This document shows positions 54,241 through 63,688 of a stretch of 64,000 bases of DNA, piece after piece (within the stretch, counting starts at the first letter, position 1; each line of letters starts with the position of its first letter). The notes beneath the pieces were generated by a model, which was not told the origin of the DNA, searched no databases, and saw nothing but the letters and a program-made list of their open reading frames with translations. Source of the DNA: Phytopythium helicoides (taxonomy: Eukaryota; Oomycota; Peronosporomycetes; Pythiales; Pythiaceae). The translations under genes were made by a program, and so were the position numbers. The stretch spans positions 496,001 through 560,000 of the forward strand of contig JANFNE010000008.1 in assembly GCA_024867545.1 (NCBI GenBank), written 5' to 3'.

Positions 54241-54851
54241 TAAGGGCCGAGAAGAAACCCAAGGCTTCGTGAGAAGTTGAGGTTACTAGCCCACTTGTGG
54301 TTATTGTCGACTGATAGGCTGCGAGAGGTACAGATGTGGAAGATAGTGTTGAAGTGCACGGTGGCAAGTTGGCACGTGCCTTTTGCTAATTCGAGTTTGC
54401 TTGTCAAGTTGGCACGTGCCTTTTGCTAATTCGAATTTGCTTGAGACCAGTTGAAGTGAAAACGCTTGTCCGATTGAAAGTTCCGTTGGTGCACGACTTC
54501 AGGCTCGCCGTACCGGAGCGAAATGATCCGTCCAGGAGGGGCACGTGTCGCCACGATTAAAGAAGTACAGAACTGAGCAAGAAACTTCCGCACACGCTGG
54601 ACCATCTCATGTGTTCGAGGTCGAAATGTCATTTTGTGTCCTGTGGTACTGCAGTACTCGTGAGTTGAAGTTTGATTTAGCGGTGGGAAAGATGCGCCTT
54701 CGCCTTTTGTGTGTTTATCACTTGGGTGTAATGCGGTAGATTTTCATTAGGACGGGGAATCCTACTCCTCTCTACTGCAAAGCGACAGATGTTCTCTTTG
54801 TCCGCTCAGTCTTCGCAAGTTTTGTGGTGCGAAAGTTCGAAAGCCGGCAAA
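54241..54851. other. upstream region of gene 4
   Basis: No gene is seen. It holds the 40-nt tandem repeat at 54365-54444 and, at 54516-54550, the conserved block (GCGAAATGATCCGTCC, GGGGCACGTGTC) also found upstream of genes 2 and 3. Confidence 0.5.
54365..54444. repeat. 40-nt tandem repeat carrying GGCACGTGCC palindromes
   Basis: Units 54365-54404 and 54405-54444 are near-identical (GAGTTTGC versus GAATTTGC). Each contains the 10-bp palindrome GGCACGTGCC, a G-box/E-box-type site, 210-290 nt upstream of gene 4. The placement suggests a duplicated transcription-factor site. Confidence 0.8.
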
Positions 54852-55763
54852 TTACCAATCGATGAAGGCGACGGCGGCAACCGAGGCTACACCAGCGAGC
54901 AGCACGCGGCTGTGGCTTGACGCCCCCGATGTTGATGGAGCAGGGGTCGTGGTTGACGAGTTATCAGCCGAGGCAGAGCTAGATGAGTTGGAATCAGCCG
55001 CCCCCATCGTGCTGTCCGAGTCCATGGTCGAGCTGCCCATGTCCGACATGTCGTGACTTGAAGAAGTTGTGTTCATCGATGAGTGATCGTGGCTGTCCTC
55101 AGCCTCTTCTTCCTCGTCAGTTTCTTCCGCAGCGCTCGCCGAAGCAGCCGTTGATGAAGAGGTCTTGGTACTGGTGGAAGTCTTGGATGTCGAGGAAGGG
55201 GCCGTGGACGTCGTGCTCGTCTCAGTACTAGTACCCGATGACGTGGCTGTTTCGGTACCAGCCTCCTCGCCAGTTTCCTGCGTAGACTCTTCTTCCGTGG
55301 TCGAGTCCTCCGAAGTAGTACTAGAGGCGGTGCCGGTCGACGTCGTGTCAGTCGTCGACACTCCACCACCGGAGCAGTCAATGCTTGCCCAGAGTGACGG
55401 GTCGGAGGTACTTGCAGCGTCACTGGGGTGGGAGATGCCCGACGTCCAAAGCACGACCGGGTTCGACGACGAACTGAATGCGCAACAGGGGTCACCAAGC
55501 TCCTGGCCATTGGTTTGCCCGTCACCGTCCGAGTCGGCCATGCAGTACTCCATCGTCCAGTCATCACCGTAGACGGCGAAGTCAGTGCCGAAGGCGTTCT
55601 CTCCGCCTCGACCGTTCTCGTTGATGTGGCCAAGGTTTGGAAATCCAGGGACGTTAGCACCATTGGGGATCAGAGGCGTGTAGCGCGGCCAGGCCATGAC
55701 AGCACCGGCTGAGGCGAGGACGACGGCAGTCGCCGTCGAAACGGCGTTGGTCGGGCGCACCAT
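54852..55763 (-). CDS. temptin-domain surface protein 5 with Met/His-rich segment
   Basis: The product is 303 aa, intact. Signal peptide (MVRPTNAVSTATAVVLASAGAVMA), then temptin domain with YCMADSDGDGQTNGQELGDP and CC at 93-94. A Thr/Ser/Glu-rich stalk follows, with an acidic run (about 214-223). Residues 225-253 are rich in His, Met, Ser and Asp (H225, H227, M230, H237, M239, M242, M247, M253), like the metal-binding N-termini of copper transporters. The C-terminus SRVLLAGVASVAAVAFIDW suggests a GPI anchor. It may be a metal-binding surface protein; this is inference. Confidence 0.85.
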   Translation of the reverse strand: MVRPTNAVSTATAVVLASAGAVMAWPRYTPLIPNGANVPGFPNLGHINENGRGGENAFGTDFAVYGDDWTMEYCMADSDGDGQTNGQELGDPCCAFSSSSNPVVLWTSGISHPSDAASTSDPSLWASIDCSGGGVSTTDTTSTGTASSTTSEDSTTEEESTQETGEEAGTETATSSGTSTETSTTSTAPSSTSKTSTSTKTSSSTAASASAAEETDEEEEAEDSHDHSSMNTTSSSHDMSDMGSSTMDSDSTMGAADSNSSSSASADNSSTTTPAPSTSGASSHSRVLLAGVASVAAVAFIDW

Positions 55764-55810
55764 TGTCGAGTAGAGCGGCGTAGTTTTCGATGAGAGCGAA
55801 CCGGCTGGGT

Positions 55811-55836
55811 ATCACAGAGGTGATTGGGGAATGGTC
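55811..55836 (-). promoter_or_regulatory. initiator plus dyad, gene 5
   Basis: Minus strand GACCATTCCCCAATCAC followed by ATCACCTCTGTGAT. The 5-bp arms are perfect; the initiator half is slightly off consensus. It lies 48 nt before the ATG at 55763. Confidence 0.6.
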
Positions 55837-56420
55837 ACAATGGGATAGGCCTGAATTGGTGCCGAATCTGAATGCAGCTTTGTCGATGTCGTCTCGTTGC
55901 ACTTGACCACCAGTGGAGCGCGTGCTTGCCGATGATTTACAAGTTCGGTGGTGTGTTGGAGACCAGTGCGGCGCGTGTCCCTCCGGTTCAAAAGTTCGGG
56001 TTTCCTCGTTACTGCTTCAATTCGTCGCACCACCAGACCAGACCGTGGTGATCTATCCAGGATGAAGCGTGTGCCTTGGCTTCAACTGCCCCATACAAAT
56101 TGTAAGTTTTCCCGACATGGCATTTGATTGGATGAATGATCAATAACATCGATCTACCATTGGGCGGACAGATCTTCCCATCGGCTACGATTGGTCAGTA
56201 TTTTGCGGCATGAACAGCAACTTCCAGCACCGGAATCCCCTGAGTTCGGTGGATATTTGATCCGACAAAGCAAGACGAAAAGCCCGGAGATCGGATCAAA
56301 CTCGAACAGCCCATCAAGGCGTATTTATTTCAAATGCAAGGCCATCCAATGGCCTCAACAACTCTGTATGCTGAGGCAATTGACTCTCCACTATGACCAG
56401 TAGATGATGCACTGACAGAA
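55837..56420. other. upstream region of gene 5
   Basis: No gene is seen. Scattered GCGCGTG motifs near 55919 and 55973 resemble the CACGTG-type sites of the neighbouring promoters. Confidence 0.45.
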
Positions 56421-57116
56421 TTACCACAGTGTGGCAAAGATAGCGGCGAGCGAAGGCTACACCAGCTAGCAGGGCGTGGCTGTGGCTCGAGGCGCCCGAG
56501 GTCGTGGCAGAAGGCGCCGACGTCGACGTTCCAGACGACGACGAAGTGCTCGGTGTCGTGGAAGACGTACCACTGGAAGCAGCAGCTTGGCTTGAGGCGC
56601 TTGACGAAGCGGTGGCAGTGGTTGAGTCCGCGGTAACCACCCGAAGCTAGTCGTCGACTCTTCCTTGGTCTCGTCAGTGGAGGTCGAGTTGCCCGAGCTT
56701 GTACCAGCAGAGCCAGCAGCCGAACCAGAGCAATCAATGTCCGCCCACAGCGTCGGGTCCGACATGAGCGACGCGTCACTCGGGTGGGAGATGCCCTCGG
56801 TCCACCGCACAACGGGATTGGTGTCCATGTTAAACTCACAGCACGGGTCACCAAGCTCCTGACCGTTAGTCTGTCCGTCGCCGTCTGAGTCGGCCATGCA
56901 GTACTCCATGGTCCAGTCTTCGCCGTAGACAGCAAAATCTTCTCCGAAAGCGTTCTCGCCGCCCTCACCGTCTTCGTTGATGTGGCCCAGATTGGGGTAG
57001 TCAGGGACGTTAGCGCCATTGGGAAGCATCGGTGTATACTCCGGCCACGCGAGCACAGTCGTCGACGAGGCGAGGAAGGCAGCAACGGTAGTTGAAACAG
57101 CAGCGCTCTGACGCAT
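56421..57116 (-). CDS. temptin-domain surface protein 6 (two frameshifts)
   Basis: From ATG 57116, a signal peptide (MRQSAAVSTTVAAFLASSTTVLA) and a complete temptin domain (CMADSDGDGQTNGQELGDPCC) closest to gene 5. At about 56640 one G appears missing from a G run, shifting into the Ser/Thr stalk frame. At about 56455 one extra T shifts the tail; corrected, it ends in a short hydrophobic GPI-like segment with TAA at 56421-56423. The product would be about 230 aa. Confidence 0.7.
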
Positions 57117-57145
57117 AGTGATAGTGGTGAGGCTGAGGTTTGCGT

Positions 57146-57170
57146 ATCACGAGGATGGTTGGAAAGTGAG
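57146..57170 (-). promoter_or_regulatory. initiator with degenerate dyad, gene 6
   Basis: Minus strand CTCACTTTCCAACCATC, then CTCGTGATAC. Only one arm of the ATCAC/GTGAT dyad is conserved; the other reads ACCAT. It lies 30 nt before the ATG at 57116. Confidence 0.5.
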
Positions 57171-58184
57171 AGGCGGCAAAATTTGACCAACGCTTGGCTC
57201 GAGCCCCAAGGTGGCCCCGCAACACACACAGCTTTACAGATAGCTTTAGCTCGTTCATGGAACTCTGTTGAGTGGCGCAAATGATCGAGCTACTTGTACT
57301 CAAATGTGGCAAATGAGCTCACCAGTGATTTGACTAGCCTCGTTACCGTGGAAGGCGCGTGCCACACGGAACCGAAGGCGAGTTCCTCTGGTCCATTCCT
57401 CCGGCCAGCAGTTGGCAATGGCATACATCAGGAAGAGACCACTGGGCAAAAGGCCGGTATTCTGTCCAGCCAAATGCGCGTGCCACATACTAGCCCACGA
57501 GATACGAGTGCAATTTCAGCTCTGAACACTTGGAACGAACCGACCTTCTATACAAACTTCACGTCAATGAGGTTCAGTTGGACACCGAAGGGACGAGCGG
57601 TGGGATTTGTTGGGGGTGCCTGCGAATCGCAGTACGCTGTCACATGATCGAGCCCTACTCACATCGCTCCGAGATGTCCAGTTCATTGCTGAGGTGGTGC
57701 TACCATAGATGAGACCATTTCGAGAATCGAGCCACCTTGCCTCTGTCGGGAGTGCATTGCTATTCTAGAAGCAAAAATACTTGTGGGCGACGTCGACAGA
57801 CAGCATCGGCATCTTTCTATAGCAGGTGAGCTAAAGCTCTTGTCGTTAACAAATGTGGCCATGCTTCTGGAGCAGGGGTGAAAATGAGCACTGAGTTCAT
57901 GAGTTCCTTGCTGTTTGGTGACAGCAATTTCGTCTGTCTCGCGCAGGATATTGCTGGCATCAGGATAGATGTCACTTCACCATTGCCGCCATGCAAAATT
58001 CGTCGCCTCTCGTGGATGCAAATGAAGATAGTTCTGAGAAGCCTAGATGCAGTGGTCATGAGATCGAACAAATTTTTGCGTCAATGCTCTTGATGAACGC
58101 AGTGTCAACAGTGATTCGAGCTGAAAAGAGTTTGCTTTACTTAGGATACTGTTACTGTGAGCGTCGTAGCTTGCGACCGCCAAT
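57171..58184. other. about 1 kb without a recognised gene
   Basis: Short frames on both strands only. GCGCGTGCC motifs occur at about 57356 and 57477 upstream of gene 6. No domain or signal peptide was found. Confidence 0.45.
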
Positions 58185-60131
58185 CTAAAACTCAAAGTAC
58201 TCGTGGTGGACGTCGAAGCGAAGCGTCTTCAACTCCTTCGACAGCGCAATGCTCTCCTCAATGACCGCGCTGACCATGGACCGCGGGCCACACACCAGCA
58301 CTGCAACGCGGCCATTGCTTCCGACCTCCATCTGTGCGCGCTCGGCAGTCTCACGAAGAATCTTTTGGATGTCCGGTCGCTGTCCCATCGTGGTGCAATG
58401 CACGAGCTGCTGGCTGGTCTGAGCCTCGACATCAGCAACCGCAGACGATCGAGTCACGTAGATATCCGTGCGGAACGCCGAGTCGGTCGAGGCCGTGGGC
58501 GTGCCGGTAGCACTCATCATGAGTCGATCCGGAACGTACGATCGAGCGGCAGGGCCGACTTCGATCGGCGAGTCCTGCATCATGAACGCGTCGACGATGT
58601 CAAAGTCCTGCACCGTCCACACCATACGGACGCTGCGCATCGTCAAGCGCTTCTTCTCCTGGTGTAGCTCGTGGTAGAGCTGGTTGACGATGGAGCGCAT
58701 GGGCGTGATGCCGATGCCACCGCAAAAGGCGACGACATGCGAATACGTCGTTTGCGGAATGTGACAGTCCAAGTCGATCGAGATGCTGCCATACGGGCCA
58801 TCAACGAACAAGTCGAAAGGAGCCGAAACCACCACGCCCTCATCAGGCACAAGAGCTCGGAGCTTTCCCGTCCAGTCACCAAGCGCGCGAATGTGGAACG
58901 TCACCATGTCTTCGTGCGGTGCTGATGAGATGGAGAACGGGTGCCACTCAAGCATTCCAATGTCGGGGATGCACAGGAACGCGTACTGACCAGGCGCGTA
59001 CTTGAACGTCTTGCCAGTGTCGGCGCGGACGCGAGGGAACTGGATCTTGGTGATTCCACCCGGCAGCTTCTGCACCGTCACCTGTTCGCGGGCGATGACA
59101 CCCATGCGAGACTGAGAGCCGCTTTGGATCTCCTCGTTTGCCGCCTTCTTCTCAGAAAGCAGACTACCCTTGGCGTACACGCGCGGTCGGTAAGCTAGGC
59201 GGAAGATCACGTCAATGATCCATGGGACGGCGCCAATGAGAGCGATGCCCGCGCCGTGGATGACCGAGAAGAAGAGGATAACGATGAAGAGCACCCAGTG
59301 GAAACGCAGGAAGAGCTCGAAGAAGCGGCGGCGGATGAAGTTGAGCGCGAGGACATACAGCGCGATCATGGCGAAGAAGGCGACGCATCCCGTCAACACG
59401 GTTCCGTTGCTGTAGTCTTCACCGTCGTTGTTGGACAGCAAGTACGCGAGACCGTGCAATCCCGACAACAGGATGGTCACGACGGCCGCGATCTTGTGGT
59501 AGAAGAGCGCACGCTCGTACGAGATTCCCGTGGCCGCAAGTAGCACCGAGTTGTTGCGAACCGCGAAGATGAACACGAAGGCCATGGCGAGCGCCGGGAG
59601 CGAGCCCGTGCCTCCGACGTCCTTGTTGGAGATGGCGGTGGCCGCGTTGACGGCGATCACGGCGGCACAGATGGGCAGCGTGAGGATCAGGTCGCCGAGC
59701 TTGATGTCCCATTGGGCGGTCAGGAACGGCACGGGCACGGAGAAGACGCTGGTCGAGAGCTTCCATCGGAGCACGAGCCAGGAGCGAGCAACGCGGCGCA
59801 GCCACGGCGGGAGGTCAAAGCCGGAGGAGGAAGGCGTCGCCTCATTGGCAGCTACATAGGCCGTGGGCGGCACGCTGCTGACGTTGCTGTCGGCGAAGGT
59901 GGCGTCGCTGGGAGCGCGGAGAGCGTTGGTGGGCGGCAGCTGCTGCTTGGGCGTCGGTGACGGTGTGACGTAGTCGAAGTCGCTCTTGGGCGACGACTGC
60001 TCCATGACCCACACGTCCGACATGGACAGCGCAGAGCTTGAGGGTGGGCTGTCAGACGGAATGTCTGTCGGCTGCGAGGCAAATCCGGAAATGAAGAGCG
60101 AGGCGTTCGCTGCTGGCGCCAGCCTCCCCAC
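58185..60131 (-). CDS. ferric reductase / NADPH oxidase-like flavocytochrome 1
   Basis: The product is 648 aa. A Ser/Pro-rich cytosolic N-terminus (about 1-110) is followed by about six membrane spans. Four His in two pairs, H212/H226 and H278/H292, with 14-residue spacing, fit two b-type hemes. The FAD-binding motif HPFSISSAP starts at about 397, the NADPH-binding GGIGITPMRS at about 471, and CGPRSM near the C-terminus. The protein would move electrons from cytosolic NADPH across the plasma membrane to ferric or cupric iron/copper chelates or to oxygen. No EF-hands are present, so a regulated NOX5/DUOX type is unlikely. It is a tandem paralogue of the gene at 61130. Confidence 0.9.
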   Translation of the reverse strand: MGRLAPAANASLFISGFASQPTDIPSDSPPSSSALSMSDVWVMEQSSPKSDFDYVTPSPTPKQQLPPTNALRAPSDATFADSNVSSVPPTAYVAANEATPSSSGFDLPPWLRRVARSWLVLRWKLSTSVFSVPVPFLTAQWDIKLGDLILTLPICAAVIAVNAATAISNKDVGGTGSLPALAMAFVFIFAVRNNSVLLAATGISYERALFYHKIAAVVTILLSGLHGLAYLLSNNDGEDYSNGTVLTGCVAFFAMIALYVLALNFIRRRFFELFLRFHWVLFIVILFFSVIHGAGIALIGAVPWIIDVIFRLAYRPRVYAKGSLLSEKKAANEEIQSGSQSRMGVIAREQVTVQKLPGGITKIQFPRVRADTGKTFKYAPGQYAFLCIPDIGMLEWHPFSISSAPHEDMVTFHIRALGDWTGKLRALVPDEGVVVSAPFDLFVDGPYGSISIDLDCHIPQTTYSHVVAFCGGIGITPMRSIVNQLYHELHQEKKRLTMRSVRMVWTVQDFDIVDAFMMQDSPIEVGPAARSYVPDRLMMSATGTPTASTDSAFRTDIYVTRSSAVADVEAQTSQQLVHCTTMGQRPDIQKILRETAERAQMEVGSNGRVAVLVCGPRSMVSAVIEESIALSKELKTLRFDVHHEYFEF

Positions 60132-61129
60132 TCATAGACAAGGCGCCGCTCGAGCATAGAGGACGTTTTGGTGGTGCGAGCCCAGCTGCGAGTTGTGATT
60201 ACACCCGCGCCGTGGCGTCATCCCCCATACATTCTCAAACTCAAGGCGTCGGCGTGTTCTGAGCGCGACATGCGGCAAGTCAGGCGCGGCCCGTCCGTTG
60301 CCAACCGCTCCCGGGAGAGTATCCATTCGCTTGCTGAAGGTTCAGCGCGCGACGAGTGAGGCGGGCAGCCACACAGACAGACGCGTTGGACTCGTCACCC
60401 TCTCGCCCGAACTGTGGCTTTGCAGTTCAGTCGTCGCTGCGTGTCCCAATGTAAACACTGCCGCTTTCACATCAACCAGCGCGCCGCTTTCTTTACAATC
60501 GACTGAATTGCTCGATTGCACCGAGTGTGCAGAGCATGAATGTCGATCGCATGCCCAAGCCTTAGGTGACCAGCGTAATCGCCGAGGTGGCGGGGTGTCT
60601 CGCAGACGTGTGGGCTTTCTTTTGATGGTCTCAGGAATGTGGTGGCTTGAACATGCAAAGCACCGCAAGCATGGTTCGTCCATACTTAGTGATCGTGAGT
60701 ATGATCGATAACGTTGCGAGGGATGCGATTGCAGCGATTTGCCCGCATTCTGCGCGGAAATCCAGCAGCGCGCGCACGAGCGGTCTACCGTAGTGGATCG
60801 GCAATGACGAGTACAGATGCAACATGCACATGAACGGGCCTCGCGTGGTCGCGAAGCTTCAGGTGAGCAGACACCTTCGAACAGCAGGGCGTTGCGGTCC
60901 CACCGTCGCTGGGAGCCCCAAATTTTGCGCGTTGGACACTCCCAGCTCCACAAGGTCGCAGCCCGCTGGAAGGCTGGAATCGGGCCAGCGAGATGCTCGC
61001 CCATGGGATCTTGGGATCGGAGTTTTTTTCTGGTCTCTCTGGCGTGTGGTCAAGGAATCATCGTGCAAGGGTGAAAAGATGTGGATCTGCGTTGCACGAA
61101 TGAGGTAGCCATGCCAGCTACGCATATAT
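60132..61129. other. about 1 kb between the two reductase genes
   Basis: No gene is recognised. A 220-codon minus-strand frame (60342-61004) is Cys/Arg/Ser-scattered without a domain. It should hold the promoter of reductase 1. Confidence 0.45.
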
Positions 61130-62899
61130 CTAAAAGTCAAAGGTCTCTGTGTGCACGTCGAAGGCCACGCCGAGCTCCTTGGTCAGTGCCCGCGAGTTCT
61201 CCACCGCCTTGGACACGAGAACTGCCGGACCGCAGACCAGCACGGCCACCCGAGCCTTCCTGGATTTTCCATCGGCCGACAGCTCGGCCGCCTTGACCTT
61301 GGCGTCCTCGCCGATCGAGCGCAGAATGCTCAGCGAGTCGGGTCGGGTGTTGCGGCGCACGTTTGACTGCAGCCATTCCGTGTACGGCGACTCGGTTTGC
61401 CCTTCTGTCGCAGTTGATTGCTCCGTCGTGAGATAGAAGTCGGCAGTAAAGACAGCGTCGCTGCGCTGCTGCTCGCCGACCAACCGATCAGGAAAAAACT
61501 TGTGCTGGGCTCGGTTCGCTTCCAGGTTGTCCCCCATCGCCCCGAGGTTGGGGTTCATGAACGCGTCAATGACCTTCCAATCGCGGACAGCCCACACGAA
61601 GTGCACGCGTCGGAGGATTCCTCGGCGACCACCGTTCTGCGTGTACTCGTGATGGAGATGATTGGCAATCGACAGCATTGGGGTGATGCCGACGCCGCCG
61701 CTGAGCATCACGCAGTGCGAGTAAGCATCGGGAGACTCGATGTCGACCGTCACACTCCCGTATGGGCCGTCGATTAGCACGGAGAACGGCGCCAGCACCT
61801 TGGAGTCCGATCCATCAGATGAACTCGAGCCGAGCTCGCTCACGAGCTTCGCGAGGCGTTTGGTCCAGTCTCCGAGCTGCTTGATGTGGATGGTCATGAT
61901 GGGATCGCTGGGGCTCGAAGAGATCGTGAACGGGTGCCACTCCAATGCGCTCAGCGCTGGGACGCACAGGAAAACGTACTGTCCTACATTGAAGCGGAAT
62001 GCAGACGCATCTTCGCGTCGAAGCTCGATGCGGAGGATGTCGCCAGGAAGCGTTCGAATGCGAACTCGATCGGGGGAAGCGATACCAGCTTTGGATCCGC
62101 ACATCCCAAAGCGTCTAGCGTACGCGTATGTATGGCGAAACAGAAGATCAGCGAGCCAAACGCCTGCTCCGATCAGCGCCTGCGGAGCTCCATGAATGAC
62201 TCCGAACACAACGACTCCAATGAAAAGCAGCCAGTGACTTCGCAGGAAGAGCTCGTAGTAGCGACGACGGAATGGAGGCAACGAGAAGACCAGAAGACCG
62301 ACCATGAGAAAGAAAAGAACGAGCCCGGATATCGCGCGATCATCTCGCGAGCTCCCGAACCCTCGCTTCGCACCTCTGGCAAGGCGACGACTGGTGTATG
62401 CAGGCTCGATGTTCTCCTCGTCAAAGTAGTATGCAAGTCCGTGCAAGCCACCGAGGAGTACTGCCAGCACCGCGACGATCTTGTGGTACAGCAACGCTCG
62501 CTCGAAAGAGATGCCAGTGACGAGAAGGAGCAGCGAGTTGTTGCGCACGGTCAGCACGAAGACGACAAGCAGTGCAATGGCGGGCAAAGGTCCAGTCTCC
62601 GAAACCTGGACGCCAGCAGCGATGTAAGCGTTGTAGGCTAGAGGCAGCAGGCAAGCTGGTAACGTAATGAGCAAATCGCCCAACTTGACGTCGAACGAGG
62701 CTGTGAGCAGTGGCAAGGGCTGCGAGAAGACCGTCCGCGCAAGATGCCAGCGAATCCCCGCCCAGCAGCGACGGGCACGCGCGAACACACTGGTTCCTCT
62801 TGCCGGTCCGACTCGGACATCTCCTTGTCCTAGAGGAGAGCCGACGTGTGCTGTGAAGTTGGTTGAAGGCGTCTCGAGGTCCGCCACGGCTCCAGTCAT
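61130..62899 (-). CDS. ferric reductase / NADPH oxidase-like flavocytochrome 2
   Basis: The product is 589 aa from the Met at 62899 (MTGAVADL). The frame is open to 63001, giving a 34-residue Cys/His-rich leader whose use is uncertain. Membrane core: LLYHKIVAVLAVLLGGLHGLAY and FLRSHWLLF...GVIHGAP give His pairs 139/153 and 222/236 with the 14-residue heme spacing. FAD motif WHPFTISSSP, NADPH motif GGVGITPML, and CGPAVL near the end, all in the same order as reductase 1. The C-termini also match (FDVHTETFDF and FDVHHEYFEF). It is a diverged tandem duplicate with a likely similar transmembrane electron-transfer role. Confidence 0.9.
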   Translation of the reverse strand: MTGAVADLETPSTNFTAHVGSPLGQGDVRVGPARGTSVFARARRCWAGIRWHLARTVFSQPLPLLTASFDVKLGDLLITLPACLLPLAYNAYIAAGVQVSETGPLPAIALLVVFVLTVRNNSLLLLVTGISFERALLYHKIVAVLAVLLGGLHGLAYYFDEENIEPAYTSRRLARGAKRGFGSSRDDRAISGLVLFFLMVGLLVFSLPPFRRRYYELFLRSHWLLFIGVVVFGVIHGAPQALIGAGVWLADLLFRHTYAYARRFGMCGSKAGIASPDRVRIRTLPGDILRIELRREDASAFRFNVGQYVFLCVPALSALEWHPFTISSSPSDPIMTIHIKQLGDWTKRLAKLVSELGSSSSDGSDSKVLAPFSVLIDGPYGSVTVDIESPDAYSHCVMLSGGVGITPMLSIANHLHHEYTQNGGRRGILRRVHFVWAVRDWKVIDAFMNPNLGAMGDNLEANRAQHKFFPDRLVGEQQRSDAVFTADFYLTTEQSTATEGQTESPYTEWLQSNVRRNTRPDSLSILRSIGEDAKVKAAELSADGKSRKARVAVLVCGPAVLVSKAVENSRALTKELGVAFDVHTETFDF

Positions 62900-63271
62900 G
62901 ACGAAGGTCGCGCGCTTGGCTGCGATCTCGAAATGAGCGTTGCAGCAGTCGCAGCTTCGATGGCAACCTGTGAGCTCGTGTCGTGTGACAAGATGATCCA
63001 AACCTGCCGGAGAACGAGAAACCGAAAGGTATTAATGGCCTGCATGTTCGTTTGCACCATCCCAGCGCCATGCTCAGGCTGAGCCGCCAATGAGCCAGGG
63101 CGTGGCGACACAGGACACCAACCACCAGAGAAACTTTGCTGCAGACATTCTTGATTCTATCCACGGACATGGATGTCGGACGGACCCTCGCTGGGGTCTT
63201 AAATTACTCCTTCCTTCTCCTCCTCTTCCTCTCCTGCGCAGCAGAAGCAGCAGATGATCCCTTCTCTTGGC
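62900..63271. other. upstream of reductase 2
   Basis: Promoter and possible extended 5' end of reductase 2. Nothing else is seen. Confidence 0.45.
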
Positions 63272-63688
63272 TCACCAGATTTCGAGCAGCTCCTGCAGCA
63301 CGGAGCAATCGACGTCCGTTAGCTCGAACAGCGGGCGCTCCAGGGCTTCGTCGTTGTCGACGCACTGCATCTTGAAGTCTTCGTCCTTGTCGCCGGGCTC
63401 GGCCATGGAGCGCAGCGCGACCGAGCAGTGCGGACAGCGCTCGGCCACGGCCTCGAGCTGCTGGTTGCGCGCGCGCAGCTGGGCGACCTGCGCCTCGAGC
63501 TCGCGGATCTGGCGCTGCGAGCGCTCGCGCAGGCGCGCGGCGGCGATGCGGTTCTTGAGCTTCTTGACCTCCTTCGGGTCCATGCCGTCCACGTCGTCGG
63601 GCAGCTCGATGGCCTCGCGCTTGCGGCGCGTGCGCGGGCCTTCGCTCGGCGACGTCGAGGGCGAGTTCTTGGCGGACTTGGCGCTCAT
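63272..63688 (-). CDS. small bZIP transcription factor
   Basis: The product is 138 aa from the Met at 63688 (MSAKSAKNSPS); an upstream Met at 63784 is possible. Ser/Pro-rich leader, then the bZIP: KKLKNRIAAARLRERSQRQ as basic region, followed by heptads IRELEAQVAQLRARNQQLEAV. The canonical N-x2-AA-x2-(C/S)-R core reads N-R-I-A-A-A-R-L-R here, so the Cys/Ser position is Leu. A C-P-H-C pair follows the zipper. An acidic C-terminus (CVDNDEALERPLFELTDVDC) may activate transcription. Confidence 0.85.
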   Translation of the reverse strand: MSAKSAKNSPSTSPSEGPRTRRKREAIELPDDVDGMDPKEVKKLKNRIAAARLRERSQRQIRELEAQVAQLRARNQQLEAVAERCPHCSVALRSMAEPGDKDEDFKMQCVDNDEALERPLFELTDVDCSVLQELLEIW

